Shown piece after piece: positions 7,119 through 14,790 of a stretch of DNA of 64,000 nucleotides; the stretch's first letter is position 1, and each line of letters opens with the position of its first letter. This stretch comes from Ferrimonas sp. YFM (GTDB taxonomy: Bacteria > Pseudomonadota > Gammaproteobacteria > Enterobacterales > Shewanellaceae): assembly GCF_030296015.1 (NCBI RefSeq), contig NZ_AP027368.1, forward strand, positions 1,922,001 through 1,986,000. The letters run 5' to 3'. Under the pieces are notes generated by a model, which saw only the letters and a program-made list of their open reading frames with translations, did not search any database and had not been told where the DNA came from. Position numbers and translations under genes: made by a program.

Positions 7119-7472
7119 ATGAAGAAGGTGCTTCGATTAATAATTGCAGTAATGTTTGTTTTGTTTGCTGCCTACAAATTGAATTTTTTCATTCTTCCAA
7201 GTGTTACAGTTATCAATGGCTCTGAAGTGATTATCAAACAAGCGACGGTCACTCTGCCAAGCAGCAACTTGAACTTTGGACTAATCGATGGCGCAATGGA
7301 AAATACCATACATTATTCACTCGAACAGTCCGATGGCGTTTACCGGTACCAATTCGACTTATTGAATGATGAACGAATCGCCGGTGAGTGTGGTTATGTG
7401 ACCAGCAATGAAGTGCACAAACGTGTAAGGATTGAACTTCACGCTGACCACAGGGTGCGTTGTACGCGATAA
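7119..7472 (+). CDS. Small membrane-anchored or secreted protein, unknown
   Basis: About 117 residues beginning MKKVLRLIIAVMFVLFAAYKLNF, a single N-terminal hydrophobic segment that could be a signal anchor. The rest (PSVTVINGSEVIIKQATVTLPSS... and CGYVTSNEVHKRVRIELHAD) looks like a small beta-rich extracytoplasmic domain with two cysteines near the C-terminus that could form a disulphide. The ATG at 7119 is chosen over an upstream ATG at 7092 because it starts the signal-like segment directly. No family recognised. Confidence 0.65.
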   Translation: MKKVLRLIIAVMFVLFAAYKLNFFILPSVTVINGSEVIIKQATVTLPSSNLNFGLIDGAMENTIHYSLEQSDGVYRYQFDLLNDERIAGECGYVTSNEVHKRVRIELHADHRVRCTR

Positions 7473-7584
7473 TCCATAACGTGTGTTTGCAGTGGAGTTC
7501 CAATTCTAATACTGCTGGCCTGTCACATTCTATTTCTCTTAATATAGCTTTAATTAACACACAGAACGACAAATAGAGGTGTGT

Positions 7585-7857
7585 ATGTCGTTTTTGTTTC
7601 GAACCGTCATGGCTGCCTGGAATCGTACTAAGGTGGAAGGCGAGTACTTTGATCCTATTTGTAAGAGATGTGGCTATAAGATCTCGTATAGCAAGGGGGA
7701 TGTTGAGTGCATGAGGTGTACAGGAAAGTCAAATGAAGAGGTGTTGCTTCTTCAGGCTCAAAGGCAGAATGAAAAGGCAGATTTGAAATCGCTAGGTAAG
7801 ATCATGATAGTTATGTGTTTTATTATAGTGATATCATTGGCCTTGCTCGGGTTGTGA
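7585..7857 (+). CDS. Zinc-ribbon plus C-terminal membrane helix protein
   Basis: 90 residues. AGAGG at 7575-7579 supports the ATG at 7585. Two CxxC pairs (CKRC and CMRC, about 15 residues apart) form a probable zinc ribbon. They are followed by a charged helix (LLLQAQRQNEKADLKSLGK) and a C-terminal hydrophobic helix (IMIVMCFIIVISLALLGL), making this a tail-anchored membrane protein with a cytosolic zinc domain. No close family is recognised. The next gene starts 25 bp downstream, so the two are probably co-transcribed. Confidence 0.7.
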   Translation: MSFLFRTVMAAWNRTKVEGEYFDPICKRCGYKISYSKGDVECMRCTGKSNEEVLLLQAQRQNEKADLKSLGKIMIVMCFIIVISLALLGL

Positions 7858-7882
7858 GAGGATCTCGAAGGGCTACTTAGAT

Positions 7883-8224
7883 ATGTCAGACTTTATAATT
7901 TTTATCGCTGTGTCGATTGTATCCTTCGTTGTAGCCATCGACGTGATGTGCAGGATACAGACCGCTCTCCTTAAATCGGCTAAAACAAAAGCTAAGGTAA
8001 TCGTGTTTTATGGGATGCCGGTTGTTATTTGCATTGCTCTGGGAATCTGGGTAATGAGCCTGCAAAGATTTACCGCTGAACTAAGTGTGTCTGGTTTCTA
8101 CGAATTTTTGCTAATGTCGGTATCGGCTTTCTCTGTCGTCGCATCTATGTTCTATACGAGTGATCGACGTTATCCGGGCCTGTCGACCCAAGCAAACACC
8201 TGGACAGAAGACAATGGTCACTGA
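7883..8224 (+). CDS. Three-helix membrane protein, unknown
   Basis: 113 residues with hydrophobic segments at about 3-22, 41-60 and 72-92 and a short polar tail (DRRYPGLSTQANTWTEDNGH). It lies between the zinc-ribbon gene and the lipoprotein gene with gaps of 25 and 12 bp, so it is probably part of one transcript. No motif recognised. Confidence 0.65.
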   Translation: MSDFIIFIAVSIVSFVVAIDVMCRIQTALLKSAKTKAKVIVFYGMPVVICIALGIWVMSLQRFTAELSVSGFYEFLLMSVSAFSVVASMFYTSDRRYPGLSTQANTWTEDNGH

Positions 8225-8236
8225 GTATTGATTCAG

Positions 8237-8518
8237 ATGATAAAGGTAAATATCAACAAGTTGGTAAAATGCTCTTTACTGTTTGGGGTGACTTTAACGT
8301 TATTGGTGGGGTGCGCCGAGCAATTTGTCCTGAAAGAAGGGGAGCTCCCGGGTTTCTTTACCGGTCTAACTCAGGGATTTTTCATTGTTATCGCTTTTAT
8401 AGCTAGTTTGTTTTCCGACATCCAGATCTACACATACCCCAATGAGGGTGGCTGGTACGACTTTGGCTATGTCATCGGAGTAATTACTGTGGTCGCCGCG
8501 GGAACGTCCAAGTCTTGA
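8237..8518 (+). CDS. Conserved small membrane lipoprotein
   Basis: About 93 residues from the ATG at 8237; a TTG at 8228 is the alternative. The N-terminal signal ends LLVGC, a lipobox. The mature part has the pattern PGFFTGLTQGFF...SLFSDIQIYTYPNEGGWYDFGYVIG, which I recall from a widespread family of small uncharacterised bacterial membrane lipoproteins with the PGF..GL..G and GGWYD.G motifs. Two further hydrophobic stretches follow the lipobox. Function unknown. Confidence 0.72.
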   Translation: MIKVNINKLVKCSLLFGVTLTLLVGCAEQFVLKEGELPGFFTGLTQGFFIVIAFIASLFSDIQIYTYPNEGGWYDFGYVIGVITVVAAGTSKS

Positions 8519-8575
8519 TAGCATTAAGACGGCGTACAACATGAGCAAGACTCATTATAAAAATAGAGGTGTAGA

Positions 8576-8940
8576 TTGGAACAAGTATTGGAAACCCTTA
8601 GAGCTCGTGAATACGACGCTGAGGAGAAGGATGGAAAAGTCTTGGTTAAACTTGGTTTTCCGTGCATCCGTGTGAGTGTTTCATATGATTATGCTTTTGC
8701 CGGTTTTGTGGTAAGCCCTAAGCCGGCGAGGGGAGTGATAGCCGGAATAATGTTTGTGGCTTTAGGGCTTTAGGGCTTTGGGCGCTCTCTACGAGCTCAG
8801 TTTCCTTGGGAGTTCTTCAGGTGTGTAATGGGTTATTACTTCTCATGTCAGTTGTTCTCACCGAAGTAAAATCGATAGAAGTCAGGCGACTGGTGACTGA
8901 CATTAATTTGGCAAGAAGACAAGCGCAGAACAAGCCCTAG
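8576..8940 (+). pseudogene. Membrane protein frameshifted by an 8-bp tandem duplication
   Basis: Translation from the TTG at 8576 (AGAGG upstream at 8565-8569) stops at 8773 after 65 residues, inside a hydrophobic helix. The stop falls in two exact tandem copies of TTTAGGGC (8761-8768 and 8769-8776). Removing one copy restores a frame to the TAG at 8938-8940, giving about 118 residues with two membrane helices (RGVIAGIMFVALGLWAL and LLLLMSVVL areas) and a charged C-terminal tail ending ARRQAQNKP. The restored protein looks more natural than the truncated one. It may be a dead gene or a slippage switch. Confidence 0.6.
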
Positions 8941-8986
8941 TGGGAGCTTGAAAGGGCGATGTCAGTAAGTAAAAGGGAGAAGTCAT

Positions 8987-9391
8987 ATGGATATGACGTT
9001 TCGTTCGAAAATCGATACCTGGCTGCTGGTGGTTTTGCTAGTTGCCATAGCGGGCAGCCTGTATGGTGCTGCTGAGGCGGTTCGGATTGACTCCGGTTGG
9101 GTGATTGCCGGTGTGTTGATCATCACTGCAGGGTTGCTTGTCTGGTTGTTGGTATCAACCAAGTATGTGGTGAGCGATGAAATGCTCCGAGTTCAGGCTG
9201 GACCGTTTTCCTGGCAGATTAACATCGAGTCGATTCGCTCGGTTCGCGAGACTCGTAATCCGCTGTCCAGCCCGGCATTGTCCTTGGACAGATTGGAGAT
9301 CAGCTATGGCGCAGGTCAAACGATCATGGTGTCCCCGACAGATAAAGAACGCTTTTTGAAGGCCATAGGTCAGAGCGGGGGCACGGGCTGA
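8987..9391 (+). CDS. Membrane protein with PH-like domain
   Basis: 134 residues. GGGAGA precedes the ATG at 8987. Two membrane helices (about 12-30 and 38-56) are followed by a beta-rich domain: TKYVVSDEMLRVQAGPFSWQINIESIRSVRETRNPLSSPALSLDRLEISY, then VSPTDKERFLKAI. This layout matches the bacterial PH domain family often annotated DUF1200/bPH_4. Role unknown. The codon use is closer to the core genome than in the genes to its left. Confidence 0.75.
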   Translation: MDMTFRSKIDTWLLVVLLVAIAGSLYGAAEAVRIDSGWVIAGVLIITAGLLVWLLVSTKYVVSDEMLRVQAGPFSWQINIESIRSVRETRNPLSSPALSLDRLEISYGAGQTIMVSPTDKERFLKAIGQSGGTG

Positions 9392-9501
9392 ACTTGTCTA
9401 AAACACAAGAGATCGAACTGGGTTCGCTTTGAGTGAGTCAATCTATGGCATGCAATCCGCAGGACTGACTTAAATTTAACCCCAACCATTGGAGCAAAGG
9501 A

Positions 9502-10251
9502 ATGAAGGGAATGGTGTTGGCCGGGCTTATGTTGCCCGGTATCTGTTGTGCGGAGATCGTGATTCAAGGGCAGGTGACCGATAAGTTAGGTGAGCCGGTC
9601 AGTAAATGTGATGTCTATTTCAATAAGAGCCGCTGGATTAGTGATGACTCCATCCACGTGCGTTGTGACGAAAAGGGGCGTTATGAAGCGCGCATTCCTG
9701 CAGGGTTGTACAACTCCATGTACGTCTGTGATGAGGACAAGTACGGCAAGATTGCGCTGGAGTTCTGGGGCTGGAACCTGAATCTCATGGAATCTCAGGA
9801 AATCGATGCTGCGTTCGATACCCTAGAGGTGTTCAGCCTGTCGGCTTGGTCCTCCAATGGTGGCTCAAACTCGATGTTTGCGTCGTTCAGGCCCATGAGT
9901 TTGGTGAAGCCCGGGTTCAGCATGAAAGAGATAAACGGTGAACAGGCTGCCGTTATCGACATTGCACCTGAACTCGACAGCAGTTCCATTCGAGGCTTTG
10001 TGGACGGTAAACCAGTCGAACTGCTGAGTTACAATTGGGCCTATGAGAAGCTGAACAACTGCAAGGGCTTCCCCGAGAAGATGGATACGCCCAACGGTTG
10101 TTACATGCCTATGGTGATCGCACAGTTTAAAAAGCCAAAACTCGGTGAAGGGCAGCACTTGCTGAAGGTGAGGCTGGTCGATGCTAAAACCCAGAACCTG
10201 GGCGAGGGCATTACCCACTTCTCCTCCAACAGTGCTGGCTTTGGCTTTTAG
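9502..10251 (+). CDS. Secreted protein with carboxypeptidase regulatory-like fold
   Basis: 249 residues with an N-terminal signal peptide (MKGMVLAGLMLPGICCAEI). AAAGG stands at 9496-9500 just before the ATG and the start fits the signal. Residues about 18-75 read IVIQGQVTDKLGEPVSKCDVYFN...VRCDEKGRYEARIPAGLY, the pattern of a carboxypeptidase regulatory-like (CarboxypepD_reg) beta sandwich. Several cysteines suggest disulphides in the periplasm. The rest is not recognised. The GNAT gene follows after 16 bp. Confidence 0.7.
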   Translation: MKGMVLAGLMLPGICCAEIVIQGQVTDKLGEPVSKCDVYFNKSRWISDDSIHVRCDEKGRYEARIPAGLYNSMYVCDEDKYGKIALEFWGWNLNLMESQEIDAAFDTLEVFSLSAWSSNGGSNSMFASFRPMSLVKPGFSMKEINGEQAAVIDIAPELDSSSIRGFVDGKPVELLSYNWAYEKLNNCKGFPEKMDTPNGCYMPMVIAQFKKPKLGEGQHLLKVRLVDAKTQNLGEGITHFSSNSAGFGF

Positions 10252-10267
10252 GAGACAGAGAAGCGTA

Positions 10268-10684
10268 ATGAAGATTGAAGTGACCAGTGACCACAATGCC
10301 GAGCTGTTTGATGCCCTGGTGGATGGCGTGCGCCAGTTCAATGCCCAACATATGGGAGACGAGACCTCCAAGCCGCTGATGGTCTGTGCCAAAGACAAAC
10401 AGGGTAGGGTGGTCGGCGGTGTGGCCGGGCGTACCATCTATCGCCAGTTTCTTATCGAGGTGCTGTGGGTATCTGAGTCGTGTCGCGGTACTGGACTGGG
10501 CCGCACCCTGATGGTTCAAGCGGAAGAGGAAGCGAGGCGTAGGGGCTGTATTGCTGCCCAGGTGGATACGCTTCAGTTTCAGGCTCCGGACTTTTACCAG
10601 AAGCTGGGGTTTGAGGTCATCGGTCAGGTGACCGATGTGCCGCCCAGTCCCGACCGGGTCTTTCTGTTTAAGCGCTACGTTTAG
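10268..10684 (+). CDS. GNAT family N-acetyltransferase
   Basis: 138 residues from the ATG at 10268 (GGAGACAGAGAAGCGT upstream). The acetyl-CoA-binding motif is clear in LWVSESCRGTGLGRTLMVQAEEEARRRG, and APDFYQKLGFEVIG is the usual C-terminal part of the GNAT fold. It transfers an acetyl group to an unknown amine. It sits 16 bp after the secreted-protein gene and is closed by a bidirectional terminator at 10721. Confidence 0.88.
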   Translation: MKIEVTSDHNAELFDALVDGVRQFNAQHMGDETSKPLMVCAKDKQGRVVGGVAGRTIYRQFLIEVLWVSESCRGTGLGRTLMVQAEEEARRRGCIAAQVDTLQFQAPDFYQKLGFEVIGQVTDVPPSPDRVFLFKRYV

Positions 10685-10720
10685 CTGCGGGCTAGAAACA
10701 TTCTCTAGAGATACAAACAA

Positions 10721-10746
10721 AAAGGGCTGCCATTGGGCAGCCCTTT
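10721..10746. terminator. Bidirectional terminator
   Basis: AAAGGGCTGCC (10721-10731) and GGCAGCCCTTT (10736-10746) form a perfect 11-bp stem with loop ATTG, with A-rich sequence before it and T at the end. It separates two convergent genes (stops at 10684 and 10751). Confidence 0.88.
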
Positions 10747-10750
10747 GTCG

Positions 10751-11443
10751 TTACTGGTTCAGCAGCGTTGCCGCTGGCGCCGGTGTGACCCGGTAGAAGT
10801 AACGTCTGAGCAACTCGGGCAGGCGCTCAAGAATGTGGGATTTCAGTGCCAGCTTGCTCTGCTTCAGATGCTCGGCCAGGGCGCGCTCATCGAAGGCGGC
10901 CAGGGCGGGCAGGGCCACAGGTGCAAAACTCAGGTGCCAGGGTTCAGGCTGCACGCCGCCCAGGTTCTTAGTGTAGGGGCGGAAGAAGCCAAAACGGGTC
11001 ATGTGCTCATCCAGCCAGCGGTTCAGTTTGCCGTTGGGGGCTCGGCCACGATACTCCGCTGGCTCCAGCTTAAGCTCATCACGGGAGATGGCGCTGGCGT
11101 CGTAGAAGTCGAAGTCGGTGCCCCAGTGGTGGCGTGAGCTGCCGGGCAGGGCAGACCAGGCCAGGATGGCGCGAATCAGTTCGTTGTCATTGAGGTTGGC
11201 GGGGTTCAGGGGTCGGCCCTCTTCATCCACCAGGGGGCGCTTGCCCATCACCTTGCCGTTGAAGATGCTCAGTTGGCGGTCGAAGCTGCGCCAGCCGGAG
11301 GCACACTGAAGATCAAAGCCTGCTTCACGGGCTGCGTCCTGCATCTGCCTGAAGGCCACCGCGGTGCGGCACTCCAGCAGTTGGTCTTCCACTTCCATCA
11401 GGTGGTTCTGTTCTAGTCCCATGAGTTGGGGTTGGGTCAGCAC
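10751..11443 (-). CDS. M15-family D-alanyl-D-alanine carboxypeptidase
   Basis: About 230 residues from a GTG at 11443, with GGAG (about 11457-11454) eight bases upstream; the GTG overlaps the dapE stop, so the two are translationally coupled. M15/VanY signatures are present: [11 protein letters not shown] with the substrate Arg region, [14 protein letters not shown] with the zinc His and Asp, and PEPWHLSF with the third zinc ligand. It would trim peptidoglycan side chains. No signal peptide is visible, so cellular location is uncertain. The next gene upstream makes diaminopimelate, also a cell-wall component. Confidence 0.88.
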   Translation of the reverse strand: MLTQPQLMGLEQNHLMEVEDQLLECRTAVAFRQMQDAAREAGFDLQCASGWRSFDRQLSIFNGKVMGKRPLVDEEGRPLNPANLNDNELIRAILAWSALPGSSRHHWGTDFDFYDASAISRDELKLEPAEYRGRAPNGKLNRWLDEHMTRFGFFRPYTKNLGGVQPEPWHLSFAPVALPALAAFDERALAEHLKQSKLALKSHILERLPELLRRYFYRVTPAPAATLLNQ

Positions 11444-12579
11444 AATAGCTTCTCCATAATCGCTTCGTAGCAGTCTGCCAGAATCTCCAGATCGCGAATG
11501 CTGACGCACTCGTTCACCTTGTGGATGGTGGCGTTGATTGGGCCCAGTTCCAGCACCTCTGCACCGGTGGGGGCAATAAAGCGTCCATCGGAGGTGCCGC
11601 CACTGGTTTGAGGATCGGTGTCGTAACCGGTGACCTCGCGTATCGCCTCACAGGTCGCTTCCAGCAGTTTACCGTGATCCGTCAGGAAGGGGGAACCATT
11701 GTGTACCCAGTCGATGCGGTAATCCAGGCCGTACTTGTCGAACAGGTTGTGCACCCGGTTCTTCAGATCGGCGGCGTGGGTCTCGGTGCAGTAGCGGAAG
11801 TTGAACTGCACATGCAGTTCGCCGGGAATCACGTTGGGGGCACCGGTGCCTGCATCGATGTTGGCGATCTGGAAGCTGGTGGGGGGAAAGAACTCGTTGC
11901 CATCGTCCCATTTCACCGAGGCAAGCTCCGCCAGGGCCGGTGCGGTCTTGTGGACCGGGTTGTCCGCCAGTTGCGGGTAGGCGACGTGCCCCTGAATGCC
12001 CTTAACGTAGAGATCGCCGGTCAGGCTGCCACGGCGGCCATTTTTGATGACGTCGCCCAGCTTGGCCGAGCTTGAGGGTTCACCGACGATGCACCACTTA
12101 ATCTTCTCATTACGGGCTTCCAGAGTGTCGATCACCCGGGTGGTGCCGTTGATGAAAGGGCCCTCTTCATCGGAGGTGATGAGGTAGGCGATGGAGCCTT
12201 TGTGCTCTGGGTGCTTGGTGACAAAGCGCTTGGTGGCCACCAGCATGGCGGCCAGGCTGCCCTTCATGTCGGCGGCGCCACGGGCGTGGAGAATGCCGTC
12301 GATGATGGTGGGGGTGAAGGGCGGGGTGTGCCAGTCGTCCAGCTTGCCGGCAGGCACCACATCGGTGTGGCCCGCAAAGCAGAACAGAGGCCCTTCACTG
12401 TTGCGTCTGGCCCACATGTTGGTGGTGTCTTCGAAAATCATCGGCTCGATGTCGAAACCCAGCTTGGCCAGGTATTCCGCCATCATCGGCTGACAGCCGG
12501 CGTCTTCTGGGGTGACCGATTCTCTCGACAGCAGGTCGATGGCCAGTTGCAGTACTTCCGATTGTTGAGTCTCAGCCAT
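11437..12579 (-). CDS. dapE: Succinyl-diaminopimelate desuccinylase
   Basis: 380 residues, the normal length. DapE hydrolyses N-succinyl-LL-2,6-diaminopimelate in lysine and peptidoglycan synthesis. The M20 di-zinc peptidase signatures are visible: [11 protein letters not shown] (zinc His, catalytic Asp), [14 protein letters not shown] (bridging Asp), [12 protein letters not shown] (catalytic Glu, zinc Glu) and the late His in [14 protein letters not shown]. It overlaps the yffB end by 8 bp and the M15 gene start by 7 bp, forming a three-gene operon yffB-dapE-M15. Confidence 0.96.
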   Translation of the reverse strand: MAETQQSEVLQLAIDLLSRESVTPEDAGCQPMMAEYLAKLGFDIEPMIFEDTTNMWARRNSEGPLFCFAGHTDVVPAGKLDDWHTPPFTPTIIDGILHARGAADMKGSLAAMLVATKRFVTKHPEHKGSIAYLITSDEEGPFINGTTRVIDTLEARNEKIKWCIVGEPSSSAKLGDVIKNGRRGSLTGDLYVKGIQGHVAYPQLADNPVHKTAPALAELASVKWDDGNEFFPPTSFQIANIDAGTGAPNVIPGELHVQFNFRYCTETHAADLKNRVHNLFDKYGLDYRIDWVHNGSPFLTDHGKLLEATCEAIREVTGYDTDPQTSGGTSDGRFIAPTGAEVLELGPINATIHKVNECVSIRDLEILADCYEAIMEKLLC

Positions 12580-12955
12580 TGGCAGTCACCAGGGCGTCGT
12601 AGTCGGCAGACTTATAGCCTACCTGAACTGTGTCGCCGTTGACCAATACCGGCCGCTTGACCAGGGTGGGGTTGTCCAACATCAGCGCCTTGGCCTTGTC
12701 TCTGTCCACATCGATTTTCTGCTCATCACTCAGCTGGCGCCAGCTGGTGGAGCGGGTGTTCAGCAGAGTTTTCCACTCTACCTTCTCGAGCCAGGCTTCC
12801 AGGGTGGCGTCATCCAGACCGGCTTCACGAAAGTCGTGAAACTGGTAGGGGGTGTTGCTGTTGTCCAGATGTTTGCGTGCCTTCTTTACGGTGTCGCATT
12901 TATTGGGAGAAATACCGTACATTATTAGGGTTGGCTTGTTTGAGGTGTTCATCAC
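12572..12955 (-). CDS. yffB: ArsC/Spx-family reductase, YffB type
   Basis: 127 residues of thioredoxin-like fold. The active-site region is [18 protein letters not shown], with the single Cys of the YffB/ArsC branch; the usual YGIKNCDT is lengthened by two residues here. [22 protein letters not shown] and [12 protein letters not shown] are all typical of the family. In E. coli yffB also stands directly before dapE, and here the genes overlap by 8 bp. Substrate is not established. The genomic island is inserted just upstream of its start, so its native promoter region may have been changed. Confidence 0.9.
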   Translation of the reverse strand: MMNTSNKPTLIMYGISPNKCDTVKKARKHLDNSNTPYQFHDFREAGLDDATLEAWLEKVEWKTLLNTRSTSWRQLSDEQKIDVDRDKAKALMLDNPTLVKRPVLVNGDTVQVGYKSADYDALVTANG

Positions 12956-13007
12956 TATCAGCCTAGTTCTATCTTAGTTGGTCCCAAGCATACCAGAGGA
13001 TGCCAGG

Positions 13008-14759
13008 ATGAGCAGTAATACCAAGATTATACAGGCATATTCCTACCTGAGGTTCAGTACTCCCCGGCAGATGAGGGGGGATAGCTACCGTCGGCAGATC
13101 GGATTGGCTCAGGAGTATGCTGAGCGCCATGGGTTGGAATTACAGGAGTCAGCTGTTGCTGACTTGGGTGTAAGTGCTTTCAGGGGCGCTAACCGGGTTG
13201 GAGCACTTGGTCAATTCCTCGATATGGTGAAATCGGGAGCGGTTCCGCAGGGCTCTTATCTACTCGTAGAGTCTCACGATCGTTTGAGTCGGGAGCAGGT
13301 AGAGCGAGCATTGGCACAGTTTCTAGAGATCGTGAATCAGGGTGTAGTCATTGTGACCTTATCGGATGAGCAGGTTTACCGGGCAGGTGAACTCGACATG
13401 CTGAAGTTGATGACCACCTTGGTGTACATGAGCCGGGCCAACGAAGAGTCGGAAATGAAGAGTCGACGGGCGACGGCTGCATGGGAGTCTCAGCGGCTAA
13501 AAGCAGTAGCGGGGGCTAAGATAAAGAACTCAGCGCTACCAGGTTGGCTTAAGTGGCAGGGCAATGACATTGTACCTAAGGAGCGGGAAACTGCCGTGAT
13601 TCGTCAGATGTTCGACTTAGCACTAGCAGGGGCAGGGTACGAGCAGATTGCTGCGTTTCTAAATAGTAATGGCATACCCACCTTTCGAAAGCAGAGCAAA
13701 TGGCGGCCAGCAGGAGTAAGTGCTCTGTTAAAAAGCCGTGCTCTAATCGGTGAGTATCAACCTCACCAGAGGATGGATGGGGTTCGCAAGCCTATCGGGG
13801 AGCCTATACATGATTACTATCCTTCAGTGATCGACCTAGCCGATTTTCTTGAAGTCCAGAGGCTCATCGCCACCCGCAATAAGCACAGTGGGTCATATCG
13901 AAAGGGGCTGTTTAAGTACCTGTTTTCCGGAATTATCCGCTGCCAATGCGGCCAACTGCTGCGCCATCATAATAAGGGCAGTAAGGAGTCCCCCAGGCAC
14001 TATCTGGTCTGTCCGATGAAGACTGCCGGGCAGTGTGATATGCCATTCCTCAGATACGATCATTTTGAGCCTCAGGTGTTAGTGACCATCAGTCACCTCC
14101 CCAGATTGTTTCAGCGACAAAATGGTAATCAAGAAGCCGTCAGGCGTGTCGTACACGAACTTGTAGAAACTCAGGAGCAGTATAAGCAACTGAGTCAAAA
14201 AGAAGTGAATGCGACGCGGTTGCTTATCGACTACCCAGATGACAAAGAGTTACGTCGGCAGTTTACTCAGATCAAGGAGGATATCGCTGCTTGTAAGCGG
14301 TCTATTGACGAGCTTGAGGCGGAGCGAGACCGATTGTTACAGTCGGAGCGAACGATAACTTTGCTAACCAACGATAATCTCAGCACTACCGAGTCGAGGC
14401 AGAAGTTCAACTCACGGCTGAAGCAGACGCTATCATCCATAAAGTTAATCATGGAGAACGGTACCATCGCCCTGAGTTTTTACGCCTCCAACCACATCTT
14501 GCTGTGTGAGCAGGTGTTCAATACAGAGTGGAAGCCAAGGCGGGGCGTTGAACTACGCGGGAGTCATGTAATGGAACTCGATGGAACAACAGTCTGCCGT
14601 ACGACTCGGGAGCCACCATATATCGATGATGCCTGGGCTGAAGAGACCCCGTTCGGGGAACTTCCATCATACCCGGAGATTGAGGAGGAGGGCGTATTCA
14701 ACTGGGAAACCGGGGAAGGTAGGGTTAGCCCAGCCTCCGGGGGATCAGACAAACATTAA
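13008..14759 (+). CDS. Large serine recombinase (island integrase)
   Basis: 583 residues from the ATG at 13008 with AGAGGA at 12995-13000. The N-terminal resolvase catalytic domain starts AYSYLRFSTPRQMRGDS with the nucleophilic serine, and continues through LLVESHDRLSRE and NEESEMKSRRA. A Recombinase domain (GWLKWQGNDIVPKERETAVIRQMF) follows, then a zinc ribbon (CQCGQLLRHH...CPMKTAGQCDM), then a long coiled coil (residues about 380-450). This order defines large serine integrases. It lies 52 bp from yffB, at the edge of the island, as expected for the element's own integrase. Confidence 0.95.
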   Translation: MSSNTKIIQAYSYLRFSTPRQMRGDSYRRQIGLAQEYAERHGLELQESAVADLGVSAFRGANRVGALGQFLDMVKSGAVPQGSYLLVESHDRLSREQVERALAQFLEIVNQGVVIVTLSDEQVYRAGELDMLKLMTTLVYMSRANEESEMKSRRATAAWESQRLKAVAGAKIKNSALPGWLKWQGNDIVPKERETAVIRQMFDLALAGAGYEQIAAFLNSNGIPTFRKQSKWRPAGVSALLKSRALIGEYQPHQRMDGVRKPIGEPIHDYYPSVIDLADFLEVQRLIATRNKHSGSYRKGLFKYLFSGIIRCQCGQLLRHHNKGSKESPRHYLVCPMKTAGQCDMPFLRYDHFEPQVLVTISHLPRLFQRQNGNQEAVRRVVHELVETQEQYKQLSQKEVNATRLLIDYPDDKELRRQFTQIKEDIAACKRSIDELEAERDRLLQSERTITLLTNDNLSTTESRQKFNSRLKQTLSSIKLIMENGTIALSFYASNHILLCEQVFNTEWKPRRGVELRGSHVMELDGTTVCRTTREPPYIDDAWAEETPFGELPSYPEIEEEGVFNWETGEGRVSPASGGSDKH

Positions 14760-14779
14760 AGGGGCCGATGGGCCCCTTT
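14758..14779. terminator. Bidirectional terminator
   Basis: AAAGGGGCC (14758-14766) and GGCCCCTTT (14771-14779) form a 9-bp stem with loop GATG between two convergent genes. Confidence 0.8.
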
Positions 14780-14790
14780 CTCCTCCGTTC

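Noticed and set aside
7473-7578. Possible further attC after the gene ending at 7472 (CATAACG)
   Set aside because: There is no GTTRRRY partner at a suitable distance and no paired arms; the same holds for the other gaps between 7034 and 9500.
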